64,000 bases of DNA from Terrimonas ginsenosidimutans (GTDB lineage: Bacteria > Bacteroidota > Bacteroidia > Chitinophagales > Chitinophagaceae). The notes below the pieces were generated by a model, which did not search any database, was not told the DNA's origin, and saw nothing but the letters and a program-made list of their open reading frames with translations. Positions 1 through 8,391 of this stretch are shown here, one piece after another; position 1 is the stretch's first letter; each line of letters starts with the position of its first letter. Where the stretch lies: contig NZ_JAKLTR010000020.1 in the NCBI RefSeq assembly GCF_022012415.1, positions 1-64,000 of the forward strand, written 5' to 3'. The position numbers and the translations under genes are program-made.

Positions 1-62
1 TACCTCACTCGAATTCCGGACAACGGACAACGGTCAACGGTCAACGGACAACGATCAACAAT
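1..62. repeat. Right end of a heptamer repeat element (copy 1)
   Basis: Six tandem 7-nt units of the form CGGACAA, CGGTCAA or CGATCAA lie at 17-58. They are preceded by CCTCACTCGAATTCCGG, which resembles the flank CCTCCCTTGAACTCCGG found before the right-hand heptamers at about 37077 and 63561. The window probably begins inside an element whose left half lies outside. It abuts the stop codon of the DUF3347 gene at 67. Confidence 0.75.
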
Positions 63-66
63 CCTT

Positions 67-693
67 CTACCGCGCTACAAAATTAATCGTATCCTTCGGC
101 GCACCGCAATGCAGCATACCATCTTTGAATTTCGGATGGCTGGTCCCGAGATAGGGATTGCGGACGGAATCCGTTTTGCTGAGCCAGAAGCCGGATTGGT
201 CTTCGCCAAAGGCCATTGGACATTCCTGCCAGTAGATCTTTTCCTGGTCATAGCGGGAGATAATGAACAGGAGACGGAGATTTTCGGACAGGGAGTTAAA
301 AGCGGCGCGTTTTGCGTCAAGAGAAGGGTTTGAAAGAATATTGCCGGTTTCATTGCGGGCATTGTTCAGCGGATCGAGCGCTGACTCATAGATGCCCGTG
401 GTATCTTTTTTTAGTTCATCGATTTTGAGGCTGTCCAGCGCAACTTTCAATTCATGGCTGGATCTCGTCACAGCAGCAGTATCCCACTGCACCAATGCTT
501 CGGACAGGGAATAATAGGCAATGAGGGACGAATGAACCGAAGAGTTGAAGGCTTCGCTGTGTTTGCTGACAGTCAACGGCACCGGGTCAGGACCGTCAGG
601 CCCCCTTTTTCCGGTACGGAATTTAAAAACCCAGAGCAGGTATCCGGCGGCTATCAGTATGAGTACAAGCAAAATGAGGAAAACTTTTTTCAT
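67..693 (-). CDS. DUF3347-domain membrane-anchored protein
   Basis: A 208-residue protein with a short basic N-terminus and one hydrophobic segment (about residues 4-24), followed by a periplasmic domain. The C-terminal half carries the features I associate with DUF3347: YWQECPMA near residue 154, then a W, an NPYLG motif and a final MLHCG. The Cys and Met pairs look like metal ligands, and DUF3347 proteins are often found with copper or heavy-metal efflux systems, but none is visible here. An upstream in-frame ATG at 711 lies inside a TATCTTTG promoter box (709-716, minus strand), so I chose the ATG at 693. No partner gene is visible because the window starts just downstream. Family fairly sure, function unknown. 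Confidence 0.8.
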   Translation of the reverse strand: MKKVFLILLVLILIAAGYLLWVFKFRTGKRGPDGPDPVPLTVSKHSEAFNSSVHSSLIAYYSLSEALVQWDTAAVTRSSHELKVALDSLKIDELKKDTTGIYESALDPLNNARNETGNILSNPSLDAKRAAFNSLSENLRLLFIISRYDQEKIYWQECPMAFGEDQSGFWLSKTDSVRNPYLGTSHPKFKDGMLHCGAPKDTINFVAR

Positions 694-708
694 CGAACAG
701 CATTTGAA

Positions 709-716
709 CAAAGATA
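709..716 (-). promoter_or_regulatory. -7 promoter box (TATCTTTG) of the DUF3347 gene
   Basis: A perfect match to the Bacteroidota -7 consensus TAnnTTTG, 15 nt before the ATG at 693. It excludes the upstream ATG at 711 as a start. Confidence 0.6.
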
Positions 717-768
717 ATCGCCGGATCGGGAATCGGGAATGCTTTATTTTTGCGAAATTATTGAGGTT

Positions 769-865
769 CGTTGACCGTTGACCGTTGACCGTTGACCGTT
801 GACCGATCAGCGATCATCGTTATTTCAGACGGGGAATCCGGACAACGGACTATAGTCAACGGACA
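769..865. repeat. Heptamer repeat element (copy 2), degenerate
   Basis: Five exact units of CGTTGAC occupy 769-803. After about 35 nt an inverted arm follows (about 838-865) that contains CGGACAACGGAC and GTCAACGGACA. No long hairpin core is present, unlike copies 3 and 4. The element fills the divergent gap between the DUF3347 gene and the ABC-F gene. The rest of the gap shows nothing else recognisable. Confidence 0.8.
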
Positions 866-897
866 TCGATCCAAACGGAGATTAACAAAATAAAGCA

Positions 898-2877
898 ATG
901 CTAGCAGGTTTACAGAACGTTACATTCGAATTTGGCGCCCGGGTGATCCTTGAGGATTCAACCTGGCATATACAGCCCGGAGAAAGGATCGGGTTGATCG
1001 GTTATAATGGAACAGGGAAATCGACCCTGCTTAAATTACTGGTTGGACAGTACAGTCCGTCAGCCGGCACGGTGGAGCGAAGCCGTACCACTTCTATCGG
1101 TTATCTGCACCAGGACCTGCTGAGCTTTGATACCACTGAATCGATACACCAGGTGGCGATGAGTGCTTTTGAGAAAGTGCTGGCGCTGGAGAAAGAGATC
1201 GAGGAACTGGGAAAGGAACTGGAGAGGACCGGCGACGAAAAGACGCTGCATGAATATTCCGACAAACTGCATGAGCTGGAGACACTTGGCGGTTATGACA
1301 TCCATCATCGCACCGAAGAAGTATTGCAGGGGCTTGGCTTCTCCAATGCTGACCTGCAAAGGCCCTACAAAGAATTCAGTGGTGGTTGGAGGATGCGTGT
1401 GCTTCTGGCAAAAATGATCCTGCAGGCGCCGGATCTGCTCTTGCTTGATGAGCCTACGAACCACCTTGACCTTCCTTCTATCGAATGGCTGGAAAAATAC
1501 CTTTTACACTACCAGGGTTCAGTGGTGATCGTCAGCCACGATAAATACTTCCTGAACCGGATGGTTACAAAGATCGTGGAGCTTTACCAGCAGGAACTTC
1601 ATGTATATAACGGCAATTATGAGTTCTATGAAAAAGAGAAAGCGGTCAGGATCGATCTGCAACAAAAGGCATTCGAGAATCAGCAGGATTATATCCGTCA
1701 GCAGGAGCGATTCGTAGAACGATTCAAGGCAAAAGCAAGTAAAGCTGCACAGGCACAAAGTATACAAAAACGCCTTGACAGGCTCGAACGTATTGAAGAC
1801 GTGGCCATCGAAAGACCTAATATCCGCATTAACTTCCGCGTGGATAAAACACCGGGTCGCGTACTTGTTGAGCTGAAAGACATCACCAAAACCTTTGGTG
1901 AAAACACGATCGTGAACGGCGCTTCCATTGAAATTGACCGTGGTGACAAGATCGCATTGATCGGTGCGAACGGTAAAGGGAAGTCGACACTTCTGCGCAT
2001 CATCGCAGGCGTTGAAACGTATGAAGGCGAACGCAAATGGGGACATAACGTAGAAGAAAGCTTCTATGCACAGCATCAGCTGGAAGCCCTGAACGTGAAC
2101 AATACCATTCTTGATGAAATGAAAGAGTGTGGCAGCCAGATGACCGAACTGGAACTGAGAACACTCCTGGGATGTTTTCTTTTCAGCGGTGATGACAGCG
2201 ATAAAAAGATCCGTGTATTGAGCGGTGGAGAAAAAGCAAGAGTTGCACTGGCAAAAACCATGGTCAGCAAAGCCAACTTCCTGATGCTCGACGAACCGAC
2301 GAACCACCTGGATATGCACAGTTGCGATCTGCTGATCGATGCCCTGAAAAAGTATGAAGGAAGTTTGATCCTCGTAAGTCACGACCGGTACTTTGTTTCT
2401 AAAACGGCTAATAAGATCTGGGAAATCGTTGATCAGCAGGTAAAAGAATTCAAAGGAGGATATGATGAATGGGTAGCCTGGAAAGAGCGCATGGCAAAGC
2501 AGGAAGCAGAGCAGAAAAAAGCTGAAAGCAAAAACAATAAGGCTAACGAGAAACAGGAGCAAAAACAGGAACAGAAACCTGAACCCAAACCCGTTGCTGC
2601 ACCCGCTCCCACTCCGTCTGCTCCTATTAACAAAGAAGCAAAGAAGGAACTTCAGAAACAACAACGGATCTTTCAACAACTGGAGGAAAAGATCGCACAG
2701 CTGAATAAAGAGAGGGCAAGACTGGAAGCAGCGCTTGCTGACCCGGGCACATATACTGATAAGTCAAAATTCAGAGAAGCCGAAGATGCTTATAAAAAAG
2801 CGGAAGCAGAGCTTTCGAAAATGAATAAGGAATACGAACAGGTTTTTGAAAAGATCATGGAGCTGGAAAAGAACTGA
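898..2877 (+). CDS. ABC-F family ATPase, Uup-like
   Basis: A 659-residue soluble protein with two ABC ATPase domains and no membrane segment. Walker A motifs are GYNGTGKST (about residues 35-43) and GANGKGKST (about 352-360). Signature motifs are FSGGWRMRV and LSGGEKARVAL, and both Walker B motifs end in LDEPTNHLD. The interdomain linker is long and charged, as in ribosome-acting ABC-F proteins. After the second ATPase comes a Lys/Glu/Gln/Pro/Ala-rich linker (about 540-585), then a coiled-coil tail typical of the Uup C-terminal domain. Family members act on ribosomes or, for Uup, on branched DNA. Which role applies here cannot be read from sequence. ATG start; a strong hairpin terminator follows. 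Confidence 0.95.
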   Translation: MLAGLQNVTFEFGARVILEDSTWHIQPGERIGLIGYNGTGKSTLLKLLVGQYSPSAGTVERSRTTSIGYLHQDLLSFDTTESIHQVAMSAFEKVLALEKEIEELGKELERTGDEKTLHEYSDKLHELETLGGYDIHHRTEEVLQGLGFSNADLQRPYKEFSGGWRMRVLLAKMILQAPDLLLLDEPTNHLDLPSIEWLEKYLLHYQGSVVIVSHDKYFLNRMVTKIVELYQQELHVYNGNYEFYEKEKAVRIDLQQKAFENQQDYIRQQERFVERFKAKASKAAQAQSIQKRLDRLERIEDVAIERPNIRINFRVDKTPGRVLVELKDITKTFGENTIVNGASIEIDRGDKIALIGANGKGKSTLLRIIAGVETYEGERKWGHNVEESFYAQHQLEALNVNNTILDEMKECGSQMTELELRTLLGCFLFSGDDSDKKIRVLSGGEKARVALAKTMVSKANFLMLDEPTNHLDMHSCDLLIDALKKYEGSLILVSHDRYFVSKTANKIWEIVDQQVKEFKGGYDEWVAWKERMAKQEAEQKKAESKNNKANEKQEQKQEQKPEPKPVAAPAPTPSAPINKEAKKELQKQQRIFQQLEEKIAQLNKERARLEAALADPGTYTDKSKFREAEDAYKKAEAELSKMNKEYEQVFEKIMELEKN

Positions 2878-2897
2878 TCCCCCACTTGATCGTTCAT

Positions 2898-2940
2898 AAA
2901 AAAAGCATCAACCCCCGCATTTATGGTTGATGCTTTTTTT
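2898..2940 (+). terminator. Rho-independent terminator after the ABC-F gene
   Basis: The stem AGCATCAAC (2904-2912) pairs with GTTGATGCT (2926-2934), with A-runs before and a T-run after, so it could work in both directions. Confidence 0.85.
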
Positions 2941-3047
2941 ATGCGGGCCGTTTACACTTAAAACCGGCCAAATAATTGTTTGTGGCACGTGTATTGGGAG
3001 ACCTTGGCGGGTATCAATACAGGTATCCGTCATTTAAAAATCAGTGT

Positions 3048-3539
3048 ATGAAAAAATTATTGGTAGCAGTAGGATTACTGGCTGCGACTTATTATTTGCC
3101 AGCCTGTAAAAGCGGACCCAAAGATGCAGACATCAAAACAGAAGTTCAGGCAGCTTTATCCGCACAGCCTGGCTATATGGGAGTTTCTGTAGAAGTGGCA
3201 GATGGAGTGGTAACGGTTGATGGCGAGGTGGCCGATCCGGCAGCAAAATCCGGCCTGCAATCGCGGGTAGAATCCGTGAAAGGTGTAAAATCTGTAAAGG
3301 ACAATACATCTGTTGCTGCTCCGCCGCCCCCAGCTGAGCCGGTGATTGCAGCCGATGATCCGCTGACGAAAGGCGTGGCAGATGCAGTGAAAGATTATCC
3401 GGGTGTTACCGCGACCGTAAACGACGGTGTGATTGCCCTGAGCGGTGAGATCAAAGCGGCTGACTGGAAAAAGCTTAAGAAATCGCTGGACGGACTGCGT
3501 CCTAAAAAAACAGATCCGGCTGGTTTAAAAATTAAATAA
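3048..3539 (+). CDS. BON-domain lipoprotein
   Basis: A 163-residue protein starting MKKLLVAVG with a lipobox LPAC (Cys20), so a probable lipoprotein. Two BON-type modules follow, at about residues 28-88 and 98-160. Each contains the characteristic 'v.V.v.dGvVtLsGev' pattern, here DGVVTVDGEV and DGVIALSGEI, separated by a Pro/Ala-rich linker. BON domains are thought to bind phospholipid or stabilise the envelope. I chose the ATG at 3048 rather than an upstream in-frame start because only this one gives a signal peptide. It is followed after 14 nt by the SH3b protein, which also carries a BON-like N-terminus, so the two are probably co-transcribed and function in the same compartment. Confidence 0.85.
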   Translation: MKKLLVAVGLLAATYYLPACKSGPKDADIKTEVQAALSAQPGYMGVSVEVADGVVTVDGEVADPAAKSGLQSRVESVKGVKSVKDNTSVAAPPPPAEPVIAADDPLTKGVADAVKDYPGVTATVNDGVIALSGEIKAADWKKLKKSLDGLRPKKTDPAGLKIK

Positions 3540-3553
3540 TTAAAACGTTTATC

Positions 3554-3976
3554 ATGGCATTGCAAGATAAATACAGGGAGTTGCTCGATACGGCGAAAAC
3601 TGCGGGCGTTTCAAACTTCCAGGTGATCGAAAGAGACGGCGTGTTGTATATTGATGGCGAAGCCCCTTCCGGAGCGGTCAAAGATCAGCTTTGGAATCTT
3701 TATGATAAGATCGATCCGAACTTTCTCGCCGGTGATGTCGTAATGAATGTAAACGTCGCTGCCTCCGCGCCTGGTACAAAAGCGAAAGTGACGACGGAGA
3801 AGTCGAATCTAAATATCAGGAAGGGACCGGGAACAGATCAGCCCGTGATCGGCAAAGCAGCGCATCATTCTATTGTGACGCTTGTGAGTAAAACAAATGA
3901 TCAATGGTGGTTAGTGAGAACAGAGCAGGGGGAAGAGGGATACGCCTATGCGGAATACCTTACGCCGGAAGCGTAA
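3554..3976 (+). CDS. BON-like plus bacterial SH3 domain protein
   Basis: A 140-residue protein with no visible signal peptide. The N-terminal ~65 residues resemble a BON module (DGVLYIDGEAPSG). Residues about 78-137 form a bacterial SH3 domain (SH3b), recognised by the LNIRKGPGTDQPVIG motif and the later WWLVRT and GYAYAEYL motifs. SH3b domains usually bind cell-wall peptides or mediate protein contacts. The missing signal is odd for such a domain and suggests either a cytoplasmic role or export by another route. It forms a two-gene unit with the preceding lipoprotein and is closed by a terminator. Confidence 0.8.
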   Translation: MALQDKYRELLDTAKTAGVSNFQVIERDGVLYIDGEAPSGAVKDQLWNLYDKIDPNFLAGDVVMNVNVAASAPGTKAKVTTEKSNLNIRKGPGTDQPVIGKAAHHSIVTLVSKTNDQWWLVRTEQGEEGYAYAEYLTPEA

Positions 3977-3990
3977 GATGTTTAATTTAC

Positions 3991-4026
3991 TAAAAAAGCC
4001 TGGCTTTAATAGCCGGGCTTTTTTAA
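3991..4026 (+). terminator. Rho-independent terminator
   Basis: AAAAAAGCCTGGCT pairs with AGCCGGGCTTTTTT around a TTAAT loop (one mismatch or wobble), just after the SH3b gene. Confidence 0.85.
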
Positions 4027-4160
4027 TTTATTGTTTATTATTATTGAAGATCTTCCTGTTAAAGCCTGTACTTCCTGATCGGTCGCGTAGCTACGAGCAT
4101 TATGAAGAAATACTTAACAGAACGGCCTTGAATTGAACGTGGAAAGCGCCTTTAAAATCG

Positions 4161-4168
4161 TTATTTTG
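4161..4168 (+). promoter_or_regulatory. Possible -7 box of the patatin gene (TTATTTTG)
   Basis: One mismatch from TAnnTTTG. If real, transcription starts near 4172. That rules out the first in-frame TTG at 4133 and favours the TTG codons at 4208 or 4211 as translation start. Confidence 0.35.
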
Positions 4169-4207
4169 TGCTCAATTCATTCTCGAATCCATCGAAAAAT
4201 TCAAAGA

Positions 4208-6433
4208 TTGTTGAAAGTTCGTTTCATTCTCCTTTCCCTGCTTTTTCCTGTCTGCCTGTTAGCCCAGCGGCCTAAGATCGGCGTCACACTTAGCGGCGGC
4301 GGCGCGAAAGGCCTTGCTCACCTGGGAATCCTGAAAGCCATCGATTCCGCAGGAATCAAGGTGGATTATATCACCGGTACCAGTATGGGTGCGATCCTCG
4401 GCGGACTGTACGCGGTGGGATATTCGGCAGATACACTGGTAAACATCGTTGAAGAAATTGACTGGGAGGCCCTTTTCCGCAATCAGACCAGTCTTCGGAG
4501 TCTTTTAATGGAGGAGAAAGAAGAGTCCTACAAATACGTTGTTGAACTGCCATGGATCAACAACAAATTTCACCTGTCCACGGGTCTGCTCGAAGGGCAG
4601 GAATTATGGTTAAAGTTTTCAGAGCTGTTCTTCCCTGTTTATAACGTTAAGGATTTTTCCAAATTCAATATCCCATTCCGTTGCATCACTACGGATGTAG
4701 GCAGCGGCGAAGCGGTTGTCATGAAGAATGGAGAAGTGACAAATGCCATCAGGGCGAGCATGGCCATTCCTTCCTTTTTTACCGCGGTGAACTATGAGAA
4801 AGGGAAACTGGTGGATGGTGGCATCGTACGCAATTTCCCGGTGCGTGATGTTCGCGAAATGGGCGCCAATATTGTGATCGGGAGCAATGTGGCTTCGGGA
4901 CTTCTCCCCTCTGATAAGATCAGGAATGTATTCCAGATACTCTTGCAGGTAGCTTTTTTCCGCGAAAGTGAGGATGCAAAAAAAGAGATCCCGCTTTGCG
5001 ATATTTATATCCCGTTTGAACTGGAGAATTACAATATGGGAAGTTTTTCCGATGCAGCTGCTATCATTGAAAAAGGAATGGAAGAGGGACGCAAGCTTTA
5101 TCCGAAACTTAAGCAAATGGCCGATTCCCTGGATGCGATCTATGGAAAACAGGTATACCAGACAGAGCGTCTCCCGGTGGTACCGGAGATAAAGATCAGT
5201 TCCTATAACGTCAAAGGCCTTGATAAGACATCACCCGAGTTCTTTGTACATACCATGGGTTTCGTAACCAATGAACCATATACCGCCAGGAAACTGGCCG
5301 ATATTGTCAGAAGAGCGTATGGAACGCGTTATTATAAACGCATCACCTACGCATTGGAGCCAAAAGCGGATGGTACGGCTCATATAAATTTTGATGTGGA
5401 AGAAAACGCACTGACCTTTGCCAAACTCGGCATACACTATTCGCGTTTCTCCGGGATCAGCCTGGTGGGAAACTTTACAACGCGCAACTTCTTTACTCCA
5501 AATTCAAGAAGTCTTGTTACACTTAACCTGGGTGAAAGCTTAAGATTGAGAGCAGAGCATCTGCAGTACATGGGGCGGCTGAAAAATTTCGGATTCACAT
5601 TGAAGACACAGTTTGACAGGCTTGATTTTATTTCATATGACCAATTAAAGCAAACCGGATTGTATAATCAGAACTACTGGGAAGTTTCTGAAAAGTTCCA
5701 TTACTCGAGTCAGCGTAATCTTACCCTGGGATTTGGACACCGCTTTGAGTGGCTGCGTTTTAAACCAACGATCACCCCGGAACTTGGATTTGATGGCCGC
5801 AGCCAGTTCTCCACGCTGTTTGTTTATCTCAATCGCAACACGCTCGACCGTGCTTATTTCGCCAACAAAGGTTCGAAGCTGGAGATAGAAGGAGGCCGGA
5901 TCGTCCGTCAGGATCTTAAGATCGATTTCCTTCGAAATGGACAACCACTCAGTAACCCTGATTCACTCCGCGCAACAAACAGACCTTTCTTCTATACGAC
6001 TGTTTCGGCTGAAGGCTATCTTCCTCTCACAAGGAAGACAACCGGTTTTCTTGCTGCACAGAGCGGGATCAATTTTGATTATGGAGATAATGTGATGAAT
6101 GAATTTGTGATCGGTGGAATGGTAAAACTATTCCGGAGGCAGGCATTATTTGCCGGCCTGCAGGAAGGCTCAGTTTACAGTACAGCGTATGCAGCAGTGC
6201 AGGGTGGTTTAAGATGGCAGGTATTCAATGCTACATATATCACGGGTCGTGCAAATATCCTGTTCAACAATTTCATCAGTAAGAGCAGGTACTTTCAAAG
6301 CAGGGATGTGTATACCGGATATGCATTGACGTTCTCGTACAATTTTGCATTGGGTCCGCTGGATCTCAGTATGATGTATAGTGATCAGACAGGTAAGGTG
6401 TCTACGTTCATCAACCTGGGTATTCCGTTTTAA
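4208..6433 (+). CDS. Patatin-like phospholipase fused to an outer-membrane beta-barrel
   Basis: About 741 residues. A hydrophobic signal (VRFILLSLLFPVCLLAQ) precedes a patatin domain with oxyanion loop GGGAKG (about 30-35), nucleophile elbow GTSMG (Ser about 59) and catalytic Asp in LVDGGIVRNFP (about 203). These form the Ser-Asp dyad of patatins. After about residue 320 comes a POTRA-like stretch, and the last ~350 residues are rich in alternating aromatic strands, ending in a terminal Phe (INLGIPF) typical of barrels. This is the architecture of PlpD/FplA-like type Vd autotransporters and of the patatin-BamA proteins of Bacteroidota, so the lipase should be surface-exposed or periplasmic. 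The start is uncertain: the open frame begins with TTG at 4133, and I prefer TTG 4208 because it gives a clean signal peptide. Confidence 0.9.
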   Translation: MLKVRFILLSLLFPVCLLAQRPKIGVTLSGGGAKGLAHLGILKAIDSAGIKVDYITGTSMGAILGGLYAVGYSADTLVNIVEEIDWEALFRNQTSLRSLLMEEKEESYKYVVELPWINNKFHLSTGLLEGQELWLKFSELFFPVYNVKDFSKFNIPFRCITTDVGSGEAVVMKNGEVTNAIRASMAIPSFFTAVNYEKGKLVDGGIVRNFPVRDVREMGANIVIGSNVASGLLPSDKIRNVFQILLQVAFFRESEDAKKEIPLCDIYIPFELENYNMGSFSDAAAIIEKGMEEGRKLYPKLKQMADSLDAIYGKQVYQTERLPVVPEIKISSYNVKGLDKTSPEFFVHTMGFVTNEPYTARKLADIVRRAYGTRYYKRITYALEPKADGTAHINFDVEENALTFAKLGIHYSRFSGISLVGNFTTRNFFTPNSRSLVTLNLGESLRLRAEHLQYMGRLKNFGFTLKTQFDRLDFISYDQLKQTGLYNQNYWEVSEKFHYSSQRNLTLGFGHRFEWLRFKPTITPELGFDGRSQFSTLFVYLNRNTLDRAYFANKGSKLEIEGGRIVRQDLKIDFLRNGQPLSNPDSLRATNRPFFYTTVSAEGYLPLTRKTTGFLAAQSGINFDYGDNVMNEFVIGGMVKLFRRQALFAGLQEGSVYSTAYAAVQGGLRWQVFNATYITGRANILFNNFISKSRYFQSRDVYTGYALTFSYNFALGPLDLSMMYSDQTGKVSTFINLGIPF

Positions 6434-6655
6434 ATGACTGGTGTAGGTTCCCGCCGATTACGCTGTTATCATTCGTTATTTGAGAATATATTTAATCTTA
6501 ATAGAGCTCCTAAAAAGAAGTGCAGATTTTGCGGACCGATCTCCATGGATCAGAGATCATCTGCGAAATCTGCGCTTCATAAAAAAGACTATTTAGCTTT
6601 TATAAGCTTTTCAAATCTGCGTCATCTGCGGGAACCTACGCATAGCAGTACAAGA
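6434..6655. repeat. Nested intergenic palindrome with 9-nt units (TCATCTGCG/AAATCTGCG)
   Basis: The gap between the convergent patatin and ftcD genes is a nested inverted repeat. Outer arms are GTAGGTTCCCGC (6443-6454) and GCGGGAACCTAC (6628-6639). Inner arms around 6519-6530 and 6563-6578 are GAAGTGCAGATTTTGCG against TGCGAAATCTGCGCTTC (15 of 17 pair). Tandem 9-mers TCATCTGCG and AAATCTGCG occur at 6557-6574, and a second pair near 6614-6630. I see no credible gene here. Confidence 0.65.
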
Positions 6656-8332
6656 CTATACTCCTATCTTTTCATTAACGATCTTCAGGATCTGCGCTTC
6701 CAAAGCGATCGTATCTTTTTCGATTTTCCGGCCACGTTCTACGATCTCGCTGACGAATGATTTATCATCATATCCCGCTGCATTGATCCGCACGTTCATG
6801 AAGGCTCCCATTACAGACGCACGTGCGCATAAAGCGCCCACTCCGGCGTCAGACACTGAGTTCGGGTTGCCTGTCTCTGCCATTGCTTTGATCACAGACA
6901 TACTGTCAAATGCCGTTTGCATTACCTGGAACGGAATATCAATGGCAAAACGTGTTGCGGCCTGTATCGCAGTATGCCTTGTCGCTTTTTCTGCATCGGT
7001 GGACTTTGGCAGACCGAATGCAGCCATGATCTGATTGAACGCATGAGTATCTGCATCGACCAGTTCTATCAGGCGCGCTTTATGTTGTTGCGCTTTGTCT
7101 GCCCAGTCACTGAACTCTTTCCACCTGTCATCCCAACCCTTTTTGTGTGAAGAAAGATTCGCCACCATTCCCGCGAGTGAAATACCCAATGCACCTGCAT
7201 AAGCTGCAATGGAGCCACCGCCGGGAGCGGGACTTTCACTGGCTGTTTCATCTGCAAATTCAGTGAGGGACATATTGACCAACCTGCTGCCTGACTGATC
7301 TTTCAGCAGGTATTCGATAACACGTTCTTCGGGTTTGAAGGGAGTCAGTTCATCAAGTCCCATGGACTTCACAGCAATACGGATCAATTCTTTTTCGGAA
7401 ACACCCACAGACCGTTGTTGCTTTTGCAGAAAGTACCGGCCGGCATCGAGCAATGATTGTAAAGGCACGAGTCCAACCAGTTCGCTGCCTGTAACGCGAA
7501 TTCCACGCGCATCTGCTTTACGGCAAACTTCATCGAAGGCAATATGAACAGGGGTTACATTCAGGTTTGTAAGATTTATGGAAATCTGCGCGATACCGTA
7601 TTCTTCAATAAACCATCCGATCGCCTTTACTGATTTTAATGACCCGGGAATAGACACAGGTTTTCCATCAGCATCGAGCACTTTCTTCCCGTTTTCCATT
7701 TTAACCCGGCCGGCTTCCCTTACATCAAACGCGATCGCATTGGCGCGCCTGGTCGATGTAGTGTTGAGATTAACATTATAAGCGATCAGGAAGTCCCTTG
7801 CCCCGATGACGGTAGCGCCGCGTTTTGCATCAAATACAGCCGGGCCGAAATCGGGTTTCCATTCCGGCTGGCTGATCTTTTTGAAAAATCCTTCGTATTC
7901 ACCTGCGCGGATCACGGAAAGGTTATTGCGTGTTTTATCAGGTTGTGCCGCTTCATAAAGATAAACAGGCAACGTAAGCTCTTCTCCTACCCTTTTTGCC
8001 AGACGTGTGGCATAGGCAGCCGTTTCTTCCATGGATATATTGGCTATCGGGATCAATGGGCAAACATCTGTAGCGCCCATGCGTGGATGTTCGCCCGTAT
8101 GCCTGCTCATATCTATCAATTCACCGGCCTTTCTGATCGCAAGAAAGGCTGCTTCTATAACAGCCTCTGGTTCGCCGACAAAGGTCACGACCGTTCTGTT
8201 GGTTGCTTTTCCCGGGTCAACATTTAAGAGACGAACGCCTTCAACGGATTCGATCTGGTCAGTGATCTGTTTGATAACAAGCAGATCGTTTCCCTCACTG
8301 AAATTGGGAACACATTCGATGATTTTTTTCAT
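6656..8332 (-). CDS. ftcD: Bifunctional glutamate formimidoyltransferase / formimidotetrahydrofolate cyclodeaminase
   Basis: A 558-residue fusion enzyme of the folate branch of histidine degradation. It moves the formimino group from N-formimino-glutamate to tetrahydrofolate, then deaminates it to methenyl-THF. The N-terminal transferase (about 1-325) shows ECVPNFSEG at the start and the conserved HTGEHPRMGATDVCP segment. The C-terminal cyclodeaminase (about 345-550) shows the APGGGSIAAYAGALG motif and helical repeats. The fused order is that of animal FTCD and of many Bacteroidota. I chose the ATG at 8332, which begins MKKIIECVPNFSEG; seven extra upstream codons are unlikely. A weak -7 box (TACCTTGC, 8357-8350) precedes it. 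hutI lies two genes upstream, consistent with one pathway; hutH and hutU are not in this window. Confidence 0.95.
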   Translation of the reverse strand: MKKIIECVPNFSEGNDLLVIKQITDQIESVEGVRLLNVDPGKATNRTVVTFVGEPEAVIEAAFLAIRKAGELIDMSRHTGEHPRMGATDVCPLIPIANISMEETAAYATRLAKRVGEELTLPVYLYEAAQPDKTRNNLSVIRAGEYEGFFKKISQPEWKPDFGPAVFDAKRGATVIGARDFLIAYNVNLNTTSTRRANAIAFDVREAGRVKMENGKKVLDADGKPVSIPGSLKSVKAIGWFIEEYGIAQISINLTNLNVTPVHIAFDEVCRKADARGIRVTGSELVGLVPLQSLLDAGRYFLQKQQRSVGVSEKELIRIAVKSMGLDELTPFKPEERVIEYLLKDQSGSRLVNMSLTEFADETASESPAPGGGSIAAYAGALGISLAGMVANLSSHKKGWDDRWKEFSDWADKAQQHKARLIELVDADTHAFNQIMAAFGLPKSTDAEKATRHTAIQAATRFAIDIPFQVMQTAFDSMSVIKAMAETGNPNSVSDAGVGALCARASVMGAFMNVRINAAGYDDKSFVSEIVERGRKIEKDTIALEAQILKIVNEKIGV

Positions 8333-8391
8333 ATGTGATGTTGTGATAAGCAAGGTAAAGAAAAAGGAAGTCGCTTCCTAGTGGCTGCGTA

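Noticed and set aside
6434-6760. Open frame of 108 codons after the patatin gene
   Set aside because: It starts immediately after the stop, spans the palindrome and runs into the convergent ftcD gene.
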